From Tetragonia tetragonoides (taxonomy: Eukaryota; Streptophyta; Magnoliopsida; Caryophyllales; Aizoaceae), in the NCBI GenBank assembly GCA_038025085.1, contig CM076140.1, forward strand, positions 22,937,501 through 23,001,500: 64,000 nt of DNA, read 5' to 3'. The position numbers and the translations under genes are program-made. The notes beneath the pieces are model-generated. The model did no database searches and was not told the DNA's origin. It saw only the letters and a list, made by a program, of their open reading frames with translations. Shown here piece after piece: positions 11,501-20,550 of the stretch (position 1 is the stretch's first letter; each line of letters starts with the position of its first letter).

Positions 11501-12797
11501 TGGGGAAATTTTTTTGGCTCCAAATAAAATTTCGAGAAGGAGATAAAAAAAATTTGAAAACCAGAAACTTGCAACTCGCAGCCACCCCGAACGGCCCGTA
11601 AGAATTATGATTATGTTAGGAGCTCAAGATATTCCACACTTCATTCTCTTTCCATGTATTTTTAAGCTTCTGTTATCTTCTAGGATATTATTAATGGATT
11701 GTTTTATCTTTCGTCATTATTTTCTTGGAGATTCTACAGATCCTGTGTCCTTTTCTTTGACCTGGGTATCTTCTCTATTTAAGAATAAAGGTGTATTGAT
11801 AGAATTCAGGTGTACTGGAAATTATCAACAAAAACAATAAGAATTCAGGTGTACTGGGCTAGAATTCATGGTACATGTGAATATTGACATAGATTAATTC
11901 CAAAATATATCGAATGTTCTATTTTGATAATTTCCCCTTTTCCCCTGTTCCTTCCTTACGGTTCAACGTCAAGGGGAACTGCCACCATTGCCTCCTCACG
12001 TCCCCAGCTGCTAATTGTTACAATAGGGTACCAAGAGCAAATAGTTCCCAACAAAATTAATGACATCTGTAGTTGGACAAAGATAGAGAAACAAGCGATT
12101 ATACAAGTACTACATACTAACACTTTTAGCATTAAAACTCCAAATGCAGAGCATATCAACAAAAAGATATGGAAAACAAATTTCGAAGTAGAATCTTGTT
12201 GAGGGGCAGAGAGTAGTGCTCTTCTACAGCTAATATTATATGATATATAAAAATAAAATAAAATTCTTAGTTAAGTAATCATACAAAACATGGGCATAAG
12301 ATCAGACTCAAACACCAGATGCAAATTATCTAATTTACGGCAGCATACCAAAGCAACTACAGGTAAATTACCCCATGAATTGAATGTTTACCGGTTCTAT
12401 GCTGCCTAGCCATTTTTAACATTTCAGAAGCGATGAAGAATAAGATAAACAGATTCCTACCTGTAAAACCCTAGAATAGCCCACAAACCAAATGCTCCGT
12501 ACATAAATATACTAAGAAAAAAAAAATCACCATTTCAAGACAAGCTCAACAGTGTGCAACAAAGTTCAGGCAACATAAGAAAATTGCAAAGATAATAGAA
12601 ATGAAAAATGAACAAAGATATTTGGGAAAAAGAGAAGGGTGTGACATAAAATGAAACCATAGTTAGGCCAATCGAAAATTGAACCAAATGAAATATAGAG
12701 GGAAAATACTACAGGGGGAAAGGATGCTTTCTTGAAGAACTTACATCAGAGATTGCATTCTTGCACTCTGGCAACGATGACTTCCCTCCTGGAGCAT
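8539..12797 (-). CDS. Candidate 56-residue membrane protein gene, three exons
   Basis: Three minus-strand exons join in phase. Exon 1 is 12,797-12,745, starting at an ATG and ending before GTAAGT. Exon 2 is 12,511-12,461, after an excellent T-run-CTTAG acceptor and before GTAGGA. Exon 3 is 8,605-8,539, after TGCATTTCAG and ending TGA. The exons total 171 bases, exactly 57 codons. The product has a polar N-terminus and a hydrophobic C-terminal half containing MYGAFGLWAILG and LFWMATLFKQF, which would form one or two membrane segments. I do not recognise the family. Intron 2 (about 3.9 kb) would contain the Tourist, Stowaway and SINE insertions, and such small elements are common in plant introns. 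A second frame through exons 2 and 3 is also open, so the model rests on splice sites and phase only. Confidence 0.4.
9556..9810. mobile_element. Stowaway MITE, 255 bp
   Basis: It starts CTCTCTCCGTTTCACCAAGA and ends, on the minus strand, CTCCCTCCGTTTTATGAAGA; both arms then read TGTTTACA. It is flanked by TA at 9554-9555 and 9811-9812. These are the TIR (CTCCCTCCGT) and TA target preference of Stowaway (Tc1/mariner) MITEs. It is AT-rich inside and non-coding. Confidence 0.93.
9813..10729. other. Gene-free stretch
   Basis: Several short open frames on both strands, none with recognisable protein character. Would be intronic if the 8.5-12.8 kb gene model is correct. Confidence 0.35.
10747..10837 (+). 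mobile_element. 5'-truncated SINE copy with long target duplication
   Basis: This 91-bp segment matches the 3' part of the SINE at 10.9-11.05 kb (CTTCAGG..CCATAGGATTA..TCAAG..GGATACCCATGTTATCT) and ends in an A-rich tail. It is flanked by 17-bp direct repeats with two differences, CTATTATGCCTAACCAA at 10,730-10,746 and CTATTATGCTTAATCAA at 10,838-10,854, as expected for retrotransposition. Confidence 0.85.
10881..11055 (-). mobile_element. tRNA-derived SINE, near full length
   Basis: On the minus strand it starts with a tRNA-like head, GGGGGTAGTTCAGTTGGTAA (A box TAGTTCAGTTGG), followed by AAGTTCGAGTCTCGG (B box). A body follows, then ACCCATGTTATCTAAAAAAA as the tail. A 7-bp repeat AGTTCGT flanks it at 10,874-10,880 and 11,056-11,062, which is weak as a target duplication. 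It lies tail to tail with the truncated copy at 10,747-10,837. It is transcribed by pol III if active. Confidence 0.8.
11384..11598. mobile_element. Tourist-like MITE, 215 bp
   Basis: The ends are GATCCCGTTCGGGATGG and, on the minus strand, CGGGCCGTTCGGGGTGG. TAA flanks it at 11,381-11,383 and 11,599-11,601, the 3-bp target duplication of PIF/Harbinger (Tourist) MITEs. The interior is AT-rich and non-coding. Confidence 0.85.
11602..12460. other. Gene-free stretch
   Basis: No recognisable coding frame, RNA gene or element. Intronic in the candidate 8.5-12.8 kb gene model. Confidence 0.35.
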
Positions 12798-13054
12798 TCT
12801 CCTATCTTGGTCGCCACAAGCTCATCGGCCCTCCTCCACTGCTGCATCCTTTTTCTAGTGGCGAAACTGAGATTCTCGCCGTCACTCTACTTGGTCCAAG
12901 CCATAGCCAACGTACTCATGCTTCAAAGGTTTGGCTATGGTAAGTGAGGGGAGAGAGACAGTAGGGGATCAAAGGTTCTGCGATTTGTGTTGAATTCATT
13001 TTCAATTTTTTTTTTATTGTTGACATCATTTTTGTTCCTTGAATCTAGGTTTTG

Positions 13055-13195
<141 letters not shown>

Positions 13196-13304
13196 CAATG
13201 CTAGGGTTTTGTTGTTTAATTCGATTTAGTTATCATCCCATTCCCATTTTTCTTTTTGATTTCTTTCTCTTTTGTTCAATTTGTGTGTACTTTTCCAGTT
13301 GTTT

Positions 13305-14295
13305 TGATGGAGATCCTTTCTACAATCAGGAATAACGGTAAAACTAGGTATTTGGAGGTGCCGACTCTTTCGACCAATATAAATGTTGTTGAGACTTTGG
13401 ATTCCGAGGTTCCTATCAATACAATTTATGAATGAGAGTATTATTGAGGATTAAGAGCTTCTCTATTTATTTATAAAACAAATTGGTCGTGGTTTTTGTT
13501 AATAATGCAAGTGTTAAATTGAAAGGGATACTTTGTTGTAGAAAAAGTGGTTATATGAATTTTCATAAATGTAGTGAAGAGAAGTTATCAATTAAATATG
13601 ATACCTCTTAAGCTAAAAGTGATACTTGAAGTTTTATATTTTTTAAATTTATAAATGTAGCAAATTGTAGTTTTGCAGTGATAGCTCAGATGTGATACTT
13701 CAAGGGATAAATGACATTTTTGTTAGTTTATGGACTTCCTAAAATGTATCAATCTGTAGCTTATGTCAGTGGTAAATGAAATGTGATACATCATGTGATC
13801 GAAGTGCTACAAATGTACATAAAACGATAATAGTGTGAGAACCAACAATGTGGATTTTGATGCAAGTGGATCACTTGTTGGTAGTGTGAAAGAAACCATT
13901 GATGAGATCTATGACTTGTATTGTGGTCATGCTCGTGCATTTGGTTTTAGTGTTAGTAAACAATGTAATCTGTATGATATTAATATAAGGTGAAGTATTT
14001 AGTTAAATAAAAGTATCATTTATGTTCTAGTAAAGTTTTGAAGGGAAAATGTGTTGAAGATGCTCCCTGGGATGATATTGATGCGAAGGAGAGAAAGAGA
14101 AAATGTGTATCTATCACACCAACAAGTTGTAAAGCTGTATTAAAGGTTAAACATAACAATAATGTGTTAATGAAGTGGTCTCGAGTTCGACTCATGGGAA
14201 ACCCCCTTACTCCTATAGTAGAGTTTACTTCTGTAGTTGAGCCTTCTAGCACATGGTATGGTGAGCGTGTGCATAATCCACACTTTAAAGCGTAA
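13305..14295 (+). pseudogene. FAR1-like / MULE-type DNA-binding domain relic
   Basis: Two open segments with a family look can be picked out. At 13,852-13,993 the frame reads IDEIYDLYCGHARAFGFSVS, resembling the start of a FAR1 DNA-binding domain (fY..YA..GFsvr). At 14,038-14,295 a second frame contains RKRKCVSITPTSCKAVLKVK, resembling the following FAR1 block (R..tR.gCkA.l.vk), but a clear HNH end is missing. A short frame beginning MEILSTIRNNGKTRYLEV at 13,305 may be an N-terminal exon. FAR1 domains occur in MULE transposases and in their domesticated FHY3/FAR1 relatives. No MULE catalytic domain follows: the next sequence belongs to the Harbinger element. It is a broken fragment. Confidence 0.45.
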
Positions 14296-14400
14296 GGGAT
14301 TTCATGTGAGGGGACATATTAAGGGATATAACATGGTATGGTCTCGAGTTGTTGTTGTTGTTGTTGTCGCCATCGTTGTCGTTGTTATTTTAAATCGTAG

Positions 14401-14630
14401 GAGGATCCCATGTTAAGAAAAATTGGAAAAAGGGTACTGTAGAACCAGAGGTTGAGGATAAGTGGGATCAGCTTTTCGAAGATTCTTATGCCAAAGGAGA
14501 GAATGTTTATATTCCTTCAGAGGTTCCACCAATTGTCAATTTTGAGGATGCTCGAGAAAATGAAGGTGATAAAGATGATAATAATGGTGAGGATGAGAAT
14601 CTGGCACGTAATAATGACGTTGATGATCTT
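14401..14630 (+). pseudogene. Harbinger Myb/SANT-like ORF, N-terminal part
   Basis: The frame EDKWDQLFEDSYAKGENVYI and the acidic, Asn-rich stretch after it resemble the linker downstream of the Myb/SANT-like domain in the companion ORF of PIF/Harbinger elements (L10-interacting-MYB type proteins). It runs into the LINE target site at NDVDD and resumes at 18,362. The Myb domain itself is not clearly visible upstream. The companion protein is known to help transposase enter the nucleus and bind the element ends. Confidence 0.55.
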
Positions 14631-14825
14631 TTTTTGTCTTTTTTTTCTTTTGAAAATAGTAAGTATATTTCCATTCACCAAATGGATACCGAAATAGCAT
14701 CCTCGGGATAAGAATACAAGCACTATTGGGGATGGACTATGTGCATAAACTCACAGCAAACAACAGAGCAAAGTAACAGGCATACACCTAGGAAGCTAAG
14801 TTAGCAGCCACTCCATATCATTAGG

Positions 14826-17800
14826 ACTCTAAGAGACTTTGTAGACTCTAGTACAATCATCACTTTGAATTTTTCTAACAATCTGGTCAAAATATTGTTT
14901 CTTATAACAAAAAAGTCGTGCATTGCGTTCCCTCCAGATGTGATAAACAGACGCACCCAATGCAGCACGCATAGCTCTTTTACGGATGTGACACCCCCTA
15001 ACATGTGATTTAAACCATTGTAGTTCCCGTTTCAGGCCCGTAGATGTCCTACAAACTCCAAACCATTGTAAAATAGAGCTCCAGACTTTAGAAGAAAATT
15101 CACAGTGAAAGAAGAGATGCCCAACAGATTTCTGATTGTCTCTCACACAAGCAGCATCTATTGACGAGGTGTCATCCCCTACTAAAAAGATTGTCGACAA
15201 TAGCAAGTTTATTGCAGGCTGCCATATAAACACAAAACGATGCCTGGGCACTGTCATGTCTTCCCAAATAATCTTATAAACAGGGCAATTCCCTTTGTCA
15301 CGCAAAAGGTCATAGGCAGCTGCTACATTGAATTTTCTCCCCTCTCCCCACTCTTGAACCTGGAATTGAGCAGAAAAGTGTAGCAAATTTCATTTCTCCA
15401 TTAGTTCATTTCTAACCCCCAAAATCTTCTTCCAAATCCAGGAATCATTTTGCTTGACCTGCATATCCCAAATAGAAGTCCCCCGCAAGTAGTACTTCTT
15501 CACCCAACTAGTCCACATGGAATTTTTTCCACTGTCTAGATGAGCAATCCATTTAACAAACAAGGCCTTGTGCCACGAGAGAACCTCCTTAATATTGATG
15601 CCACCTTCACAAAGTGGTCGACATAAACCTTCCCACTTCATGAAGATCATTATGTCAGCCCCCAAAAAAAATCTTCTACAAAGCCTCTCAATATGGTCAA
15701 CAACAATTTTAGGCAGAATCAAGGAAGAGCTCCACAAAGCTTTAACCCCAAAAATAACAGAGTTCAGGAGTTGGGCTTTCCCATCATAGCTAAGGAACCG
15801 ATTCGCCCAATTATTAAGTCTAGAAGAGATCTTATCCACAAGCATCTGACACATGGATACAGAGAGTTGTTTGGTTGTCAGGGGAATACCTAAATAAGGG
15901 AAAGGAAAAGACCCTTGAGAGAAACAAGTTTTCAAGAGAATCTCTTGCTTATCAACTTCGGGAACAACCCCCAAAGTAAATTGTGGTAAAACCACAATTG
16001 GGCACAAGACCAGAAAACCTAGCAAACATATTAATGCAATCATTCATCATAGAGATAGAGGGAGAACGACCTCTACAAAAAATAAGGAGGTCGTCAGCAA
16101 AGATCATGTGTGATATTGCACCGAGCGTATGTAGGGTGAAATCTGAATCCAGGATTATTAGCCGTATATCTCAACTTCCTTGAGAAAATTCCCATACTAA
16201 GGACAAAGATGTAAAGGGACATTTTGCGACCAGAGAAAAAACCCACAGGAGACCCATGAAAATTAATGGAAAAACAGGGAGTCCTGACACAGATCATGAT
16301 CCCCTGTATGGACTTATCACTCGGGAACTGCAAATAATGTAAAGTACTCTCGAGGAAATCTCAGCTAAGAGAATCGTATGCCTTCTTAATGTCGACCTTA
16401 ATCATAGCTCTAAGAGAAATCCCTTTTCCTGTCATAATGCTTCACCAGCTCTTGGGCTTAGAAAATATTTTCACTAATATTTCTCCCTTTTATAAAGGCA
16501 TTTTGCTCATATCCCACCAAATGCTCAAGGACATCTTGCAGTCTGTTGGTAATAATCTTGGTAATCCCCTTATAAAGAACATTGCAACATGAGATTCGCC
16601 AAAAATCACTAACCGAATCAGGAACGTCAATTTTGGGAATAAGAGAGATAATAGTAGCATTGAGTTGTTTCAATAATTTCCCACTACTAAAGAAATCTCT
16701 GATTGCATCACTAATCTCTCTCCCAATAATACTCCAAGAGGATTTGAAGAAGCTGGCTGAGAAGCCATCCGGACCAGGTGCACTCTAATCAGCTATAGAG
16801 AAAAGAGTTAACTTAATCTCAACATCAGTAACAACAGGTTTGATTAGCTGAGACCTCATATCAACAGTAACCATAGGTCCCTCAGATAGTAAGCTGGGAT
16901 CAAGAGGGGAAACATGCACATCTTTGCTTAGAAGATCCTGATAGAACTCAATAAAGGTCTGGCTGATATTATTATCTCATGACTGTAGCACCCCCAACCT
17001 ATCTGAAATAGCACCAATTTTAGAGAAAGCTCTACGCTCCTTCATTTTAGCATGAAAATATCGCGAGCATTCATCATTCATCTTGATATCAGTAATCTTG
17101 GCCCTCTGGTAATGGGAAACAAGTTCAACATTCTTTAATCTATTACTCCTCCGTCCCGTGTTTACGTTTACAATCCCAAATGGCACGGGTTTTAATGAGA
17201 CTAAACTTTGGCATGATTTTTCCACATATACCCTCACTCCTTTGCCTTTGCCATTCTCTCTCCTCCCCACAAGTCCACAACAGACCATTCTCTCTCCTCC
17301 TTACCCACCAGCCACCACCACCACCACCACCATCAATATCACCACCACTCTCTATCTTCTCAAATCACCACCTACCAACCACCATAACCACCCCCTTTTC
17401 TCTCTCCTCAAATCACCACCCACCGTCACCTTAGCCTCCCCTGTCTCTTTTTCTCCCTCAGATTTTCCCCTGCTCCTCTTGTTTCTTTTTCTCTCTCCTC
17501 CACCACTCTTCCGTCCCTCACTCGACCATCTTCCATAAAAACCACCACCAGATCTACCCACTTCTAGCAGCCCACCACCACCAAGCACACCACCACCACG
17601 CACACCACCACCACCGCAGACCACCACCACGAAACCATCACTGCATTCCACCACAAAAGACCACGAATCTACCACCACTTCAAAACCACATATTTCGTTC
17701 TCCATCTCACCACCACAAAACTAGATCTACCCACCGAAGAAAACAAAACCAAAAAACAATCAGAAAAGCAAAATGAAAATCAAGAGAAACGACCAAGCTA

Positions 17801-18237
17801 AAAAATTCGAGAGTAAAAATTCCAACCACCGAAGAGAAAAAGTGCTGGCCACCAGCGACCCACCGGTGATGGCTGGGCAAGTAGGAGAGAGAAAGTGAGT
17901 GGGTTAGGAAAGAGGCTAACTCACCAAATAAGTGAAGGGTAATTGAGTACTTTAGCCAATAAAACTTTACCAAAAAAGGAATTGTAAACGTAAACGAGGG
18001 ACAAACTAAAACGGAAATTGTAAACGTAAACACGAGACGGAGGGAGTATAACGATGTAAGAGAGACCTCTCTTTATAGATCAGACTAGCATTAAGAGGGT
18101 CATTCTGGAGCTGATATTGACAGTCAAACAACTCTTTTTGGCTCTTACTGGTACGATCTTCAATGTTACTGTAGTTCTCTCTATGAAAAATCTTCAAAAA
18201 TGTTTTTTAGCAACTTCATTTTAGTCACCACTTTATA
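14826..18237 (-). pseudogene. LINE ORF2 relic: reverse transcriptase and zf-RVT
   Basis: In minus-strand order the blocks are: a pre-RT segment (18,197-18,050, resuming after the inserted element at 17,140-16,977); RT start motifs at 16,673-16,458 (SLIPKIDVPDSVSDFWRISC, then NAFIKGRNI); a degraded middle part of RT near 16.3-16.1 kb; the RT thumb and C-terminal region at 16,043-15,390 (FPYLGIPL); and a zf-RVT-like C-terminus at 15,386-14,829 (NQKSVGHLFFHC). At least five stops or frameshifts separate these. The catalytic (F/Y)ADD region near 16.1 kb is not intact. Such proteins nick target DNA and copy LINE RNA there; this copy is dead. Confidence 0.85.
17146..18046. mobile_element. Large Stowaway-like element, 901 bp, inside LINE
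   Basis: The ends are CTCCTCCGTCCCGTGTTTAC and, on the minus strand, CTCCCTCCGTCTCGTGTTTA, followed in both arms by CGTTTACAAT. TA flanks it at 17,144-17,145 and 18,047-18,048. The sub-terminal TTTACGTTTACAAT is repeated near the right end (about 17,984-18,030). The core has CCACCA runs. No transposase is seen. It is larger than typical Stowaway MITEs, so it may derive from a mariner-like element or carry captured DNA. Confidence 0.88.
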
Positions 18238-18361
18238 CATCAGACAGCCACTCACATGAGTACTCCAAGCAGATTGCACAAGTGACAAAAATCTGTCATC
18301 CAAAGTCCAAGCCTTCAAGAATTTGAAAGGCCTAGGCTTATAAGGCGAAGGCGTTAATTTG

Positions 18362-18843
18362 AATGATGTTGATGATCTTGAGTACTATCAGATTGCTTTA
18401 GGAGATCATGAAACTTTTTTAAGGGACTTTGTTGAACATGTAAACGATCCTGCAAACAACGACCAAGTCAAAAATTCGTCTGAAAAAAGTAACACCCAAC
18501 CATCTAAAAAGACCCAAAATGTTGTATCCAAGACGAATGCCATGCAAATGAAGCGTAAGAGAATGCAATCAGCAGGATCAGCAACATTCCAAACTACTAT
18601 TATTGAAATAATATCTTACCTCAAAAAGGTCAATGAGGGAGGTCCAAGTGGAAGCACGCAACCATCCAACTCTATGGTCACTTTGGCGATGGAAATTATC
18701 CACCGTATGGTAGAGAAGGGTGATTTAGTGAAAGGAAGTCATGTATGGTGTTATGCAATAAATGAGCTCTAAGATGCACTGAGAAGAGAGATTTTTATAA
18801 ATTGGGTAATGACGCTACTAGAAAGCAATGATAGAATAAAATA
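18362..18843 (+). pseudogene. Harbinger Myb/SANT-like ORF, C-terminal part
   Basis: The frame resumes at NDVDDLEYYQIALGDHETFL, continues through a Lys/Arg-rich nuclear-localisation-like stretch (KRKRMQ) and reaches GDLVKGSHVWCYAINEL. The last block matches the conserved C-terminus of PIF/Harbinger companion proteins (GdL.kgs..wCyA...l), which is normally followed by k...R..Fi. That continuation is present (RREIFINWVMTLLES) beyond an in-frame TAA at 18,770-18,772, so the stop is a nonsense change. The true end is TAA at about 18,841. The upstream part is across the LINE. Confidence 0.7.
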
Positions 18844-19052
18844 AGAATAAAGACAAGTAAACTTTTGTTTTTGGTGTTCTCTTACTTTGAACATGTTTTT
18901 TAGTTATTTAATTTTTGGAGAAGGGTTGTTTCTCTTCGTGTATTTTTTTTTTTTTGCCCATTGCATTTTTAATTTTTTAACTTCATTGTTGCTTTCTTAT
19001 TTTATTTCTTTGACAATAAAATCATGTTATTGTTTTAATTGATAGGTGCAAA

Positions 19053-19575
19053 ATGGACCCACATGAGGAATGGAAGCGTAAATGTTGAACATTGACTATA
19101 TGCACAATGACTTGGGTACTCATATAGATATATTTATAAGGAACTGTGCATGAATTCAATTTAAACATGGGAAGAGTGGATGAAGGAAATACGTACTGGT
19201 AACCCTATTCGATGTGTTAATGCTTTCAGAGTAGAGCCACAATTGTTTTTAAAATTGTGTAAGGAATTGTAGTCAAAGTATGGCTTGAAACAAAGTCGAA
19301 GAATGTCAATTATTGAAAAATTTGGCACATTCCTATATACCCTCGCTATAGGCGTATTACATAGAATTATTGGGGAGTGTTTGTAACGTTCAGGTGACAC
19401 TGTTAGTAGAGTGTTTCATGAAGTTTTGAGTACAATCTCTAATAGAAAATTAAAGGCCTTGCAAATAATATTATAAGACCGAAAGATCCTGAGTTTGGAA
19501 ATATACCACCTCAAATCCTCAAATAGCTAATGATGAGAGATATATGCAATATTTCAAGATAATTTATAATTTTTC
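19053..19575 (+). pseudogene. Harbinger transposase, N-terminal half (broken)
   Basis: Frames broken by stops can be followed from MDPHEEWKRKC. They include the blocks LKLCKEL, YGLKQSRRMSIIEK and RSGDTVSRVFHEVL, then NIIRPKDPEFGNIPPQIL and RYMQYFK. These match, in order, the N-terminal part of PIF/Harbinger (DDE_4) transposases up to the point just before the first catalytic Asp (usually in IGAIDGTH). An intron seems to start after FK, and a Stowaway-like element lies in it. The exon carrying the first Asp is missing or unrecognisable at the left edge of retroelement A. Confidence 0.75.
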
Positions 19576-19590
19576 ATGTCTTAATTGATA

Positions 19591-20376
19591 CTCTCTCCAT
19601 CCCTTGTTTACTTGGACACATTCTATTTTGGGATGTACCTTGTTTACTTGGGCATTTCCTCAAATAGCAAAAAAAACCGATGAAAATACTTATCTACCCT
19701 CCCTTTATACATCTTCATTAATTTCTTTACTCTTTATTTTTTTGTGAATAAGTCATCCCCCTTCCCCCTCACTTTCTCTCTCCTGAATGCTCAGCGGTAA
19801 AATATGCCGGAAAATGACGCTAGTGTCTGGAATTTATGCCAGTGGTTGAAAAATGTGTCTCTCTCTCTCCTCTCACTTGGTCACGATAATATGAGGCGGG
19901 TTTAACAAATCGTGGTGGGACGAGATGGTGGTAGATCGTGGGGCTGGGTGGTCGATTCGAGGGTTGGGTGGGGCTGATGGTGGTGGATTCGTGGACTAAT
20001 GGTGATGGATTCGTGGGGTTGGGGCTTAGTGGTGGATGGGGTTTTCATTGAATGGAAGTAAATCAAAATGATGGCAGTGGAAGCCATTAATGGCAGCTTC
20101 AATTGACAGAGAGAAAAAAAAGGGGGGAAAGGGTGATGGAGAGTGATGAATGACGATGAGATGGTGTGCTGGTGGGAGATGATGAGGTGGGGTGGTGGTG
20201 GTGGTGGTGGTGGGCTGGTGGAATTAGGGAGGAGAGAGAATATTTTTAATTAGGGTAGAGAGAGAATGTGAGGTGCAAAGGGGTAAGGGCAAAATTGGAA
20301 AATACATGATAAAGATGAACTCCCATTAAAACCCGTGCCATTTCAATGTGCACAAGTAAATGAGGGACGGAGGGAG
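19591..20376. mobile_element. Large Stowaway-like element, 786 bp, in Harbinger intron
   Basis: The ends are CTCTCTCCATCCCTTGTTTA and, on the minus strand, CTCCCTCCGTCCCTCATTTA. TA flanks it at 19,589-19,590 and 20,377-20,378. TTGTTTACTTGG is repeated twice near the left end. The interior has GGTGGT runs, resembling in composition the CCACCA core of the element at 17,146-18,046. No transposase frame. Confidence 0.88.
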
Positions 20377-20550
20377 TATAACGTTTATTGATTTACAATA
20401 TAAATTTCGATTTTATCTCTTATCGTCATCTCTTTTTGATATTAGGATTATTCTGAATTTTGGGTTGCATTGTTGAATGGGTACTTGTTTCTCGCGAATC
20501 TAAAACTTGAAATTTTCACTTGTAGAGAGAGAAAGCTTCATTCTTCTTCT

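Larger units (their letters stand above)
14631..18361 (-). mobile_element. 5'-truncated LINE (L1-type) inserted in Harbinger ORF
   Basis: It is bounded by an 18-bp target-site duplication with one difference, AATGACGTTGATGATCTT at 14,613-14,630 and AATGATGTTGATGATCTT at 18,362-18,379. At the left end there is a T-rich run (14,629-14,652), that is, a poly(A) tail on the minus strand. The coding remains run on the minus strand from about 18.2 kb to 14.8 kb. Without the 901-bp Stowaway-like insertion it is about 2.8 kb, shorter than full-length plant LINEs (5-7 kb), and the endonuclease is missing. Confidence 0.9.

Noticed and set aside
17158..17705. Pro/Ser/Thr-rich and Gly-rich frames
   Set aside because: Compositional frames in the CCACCA-rich core of a Stowaway-like element, open on both strands.
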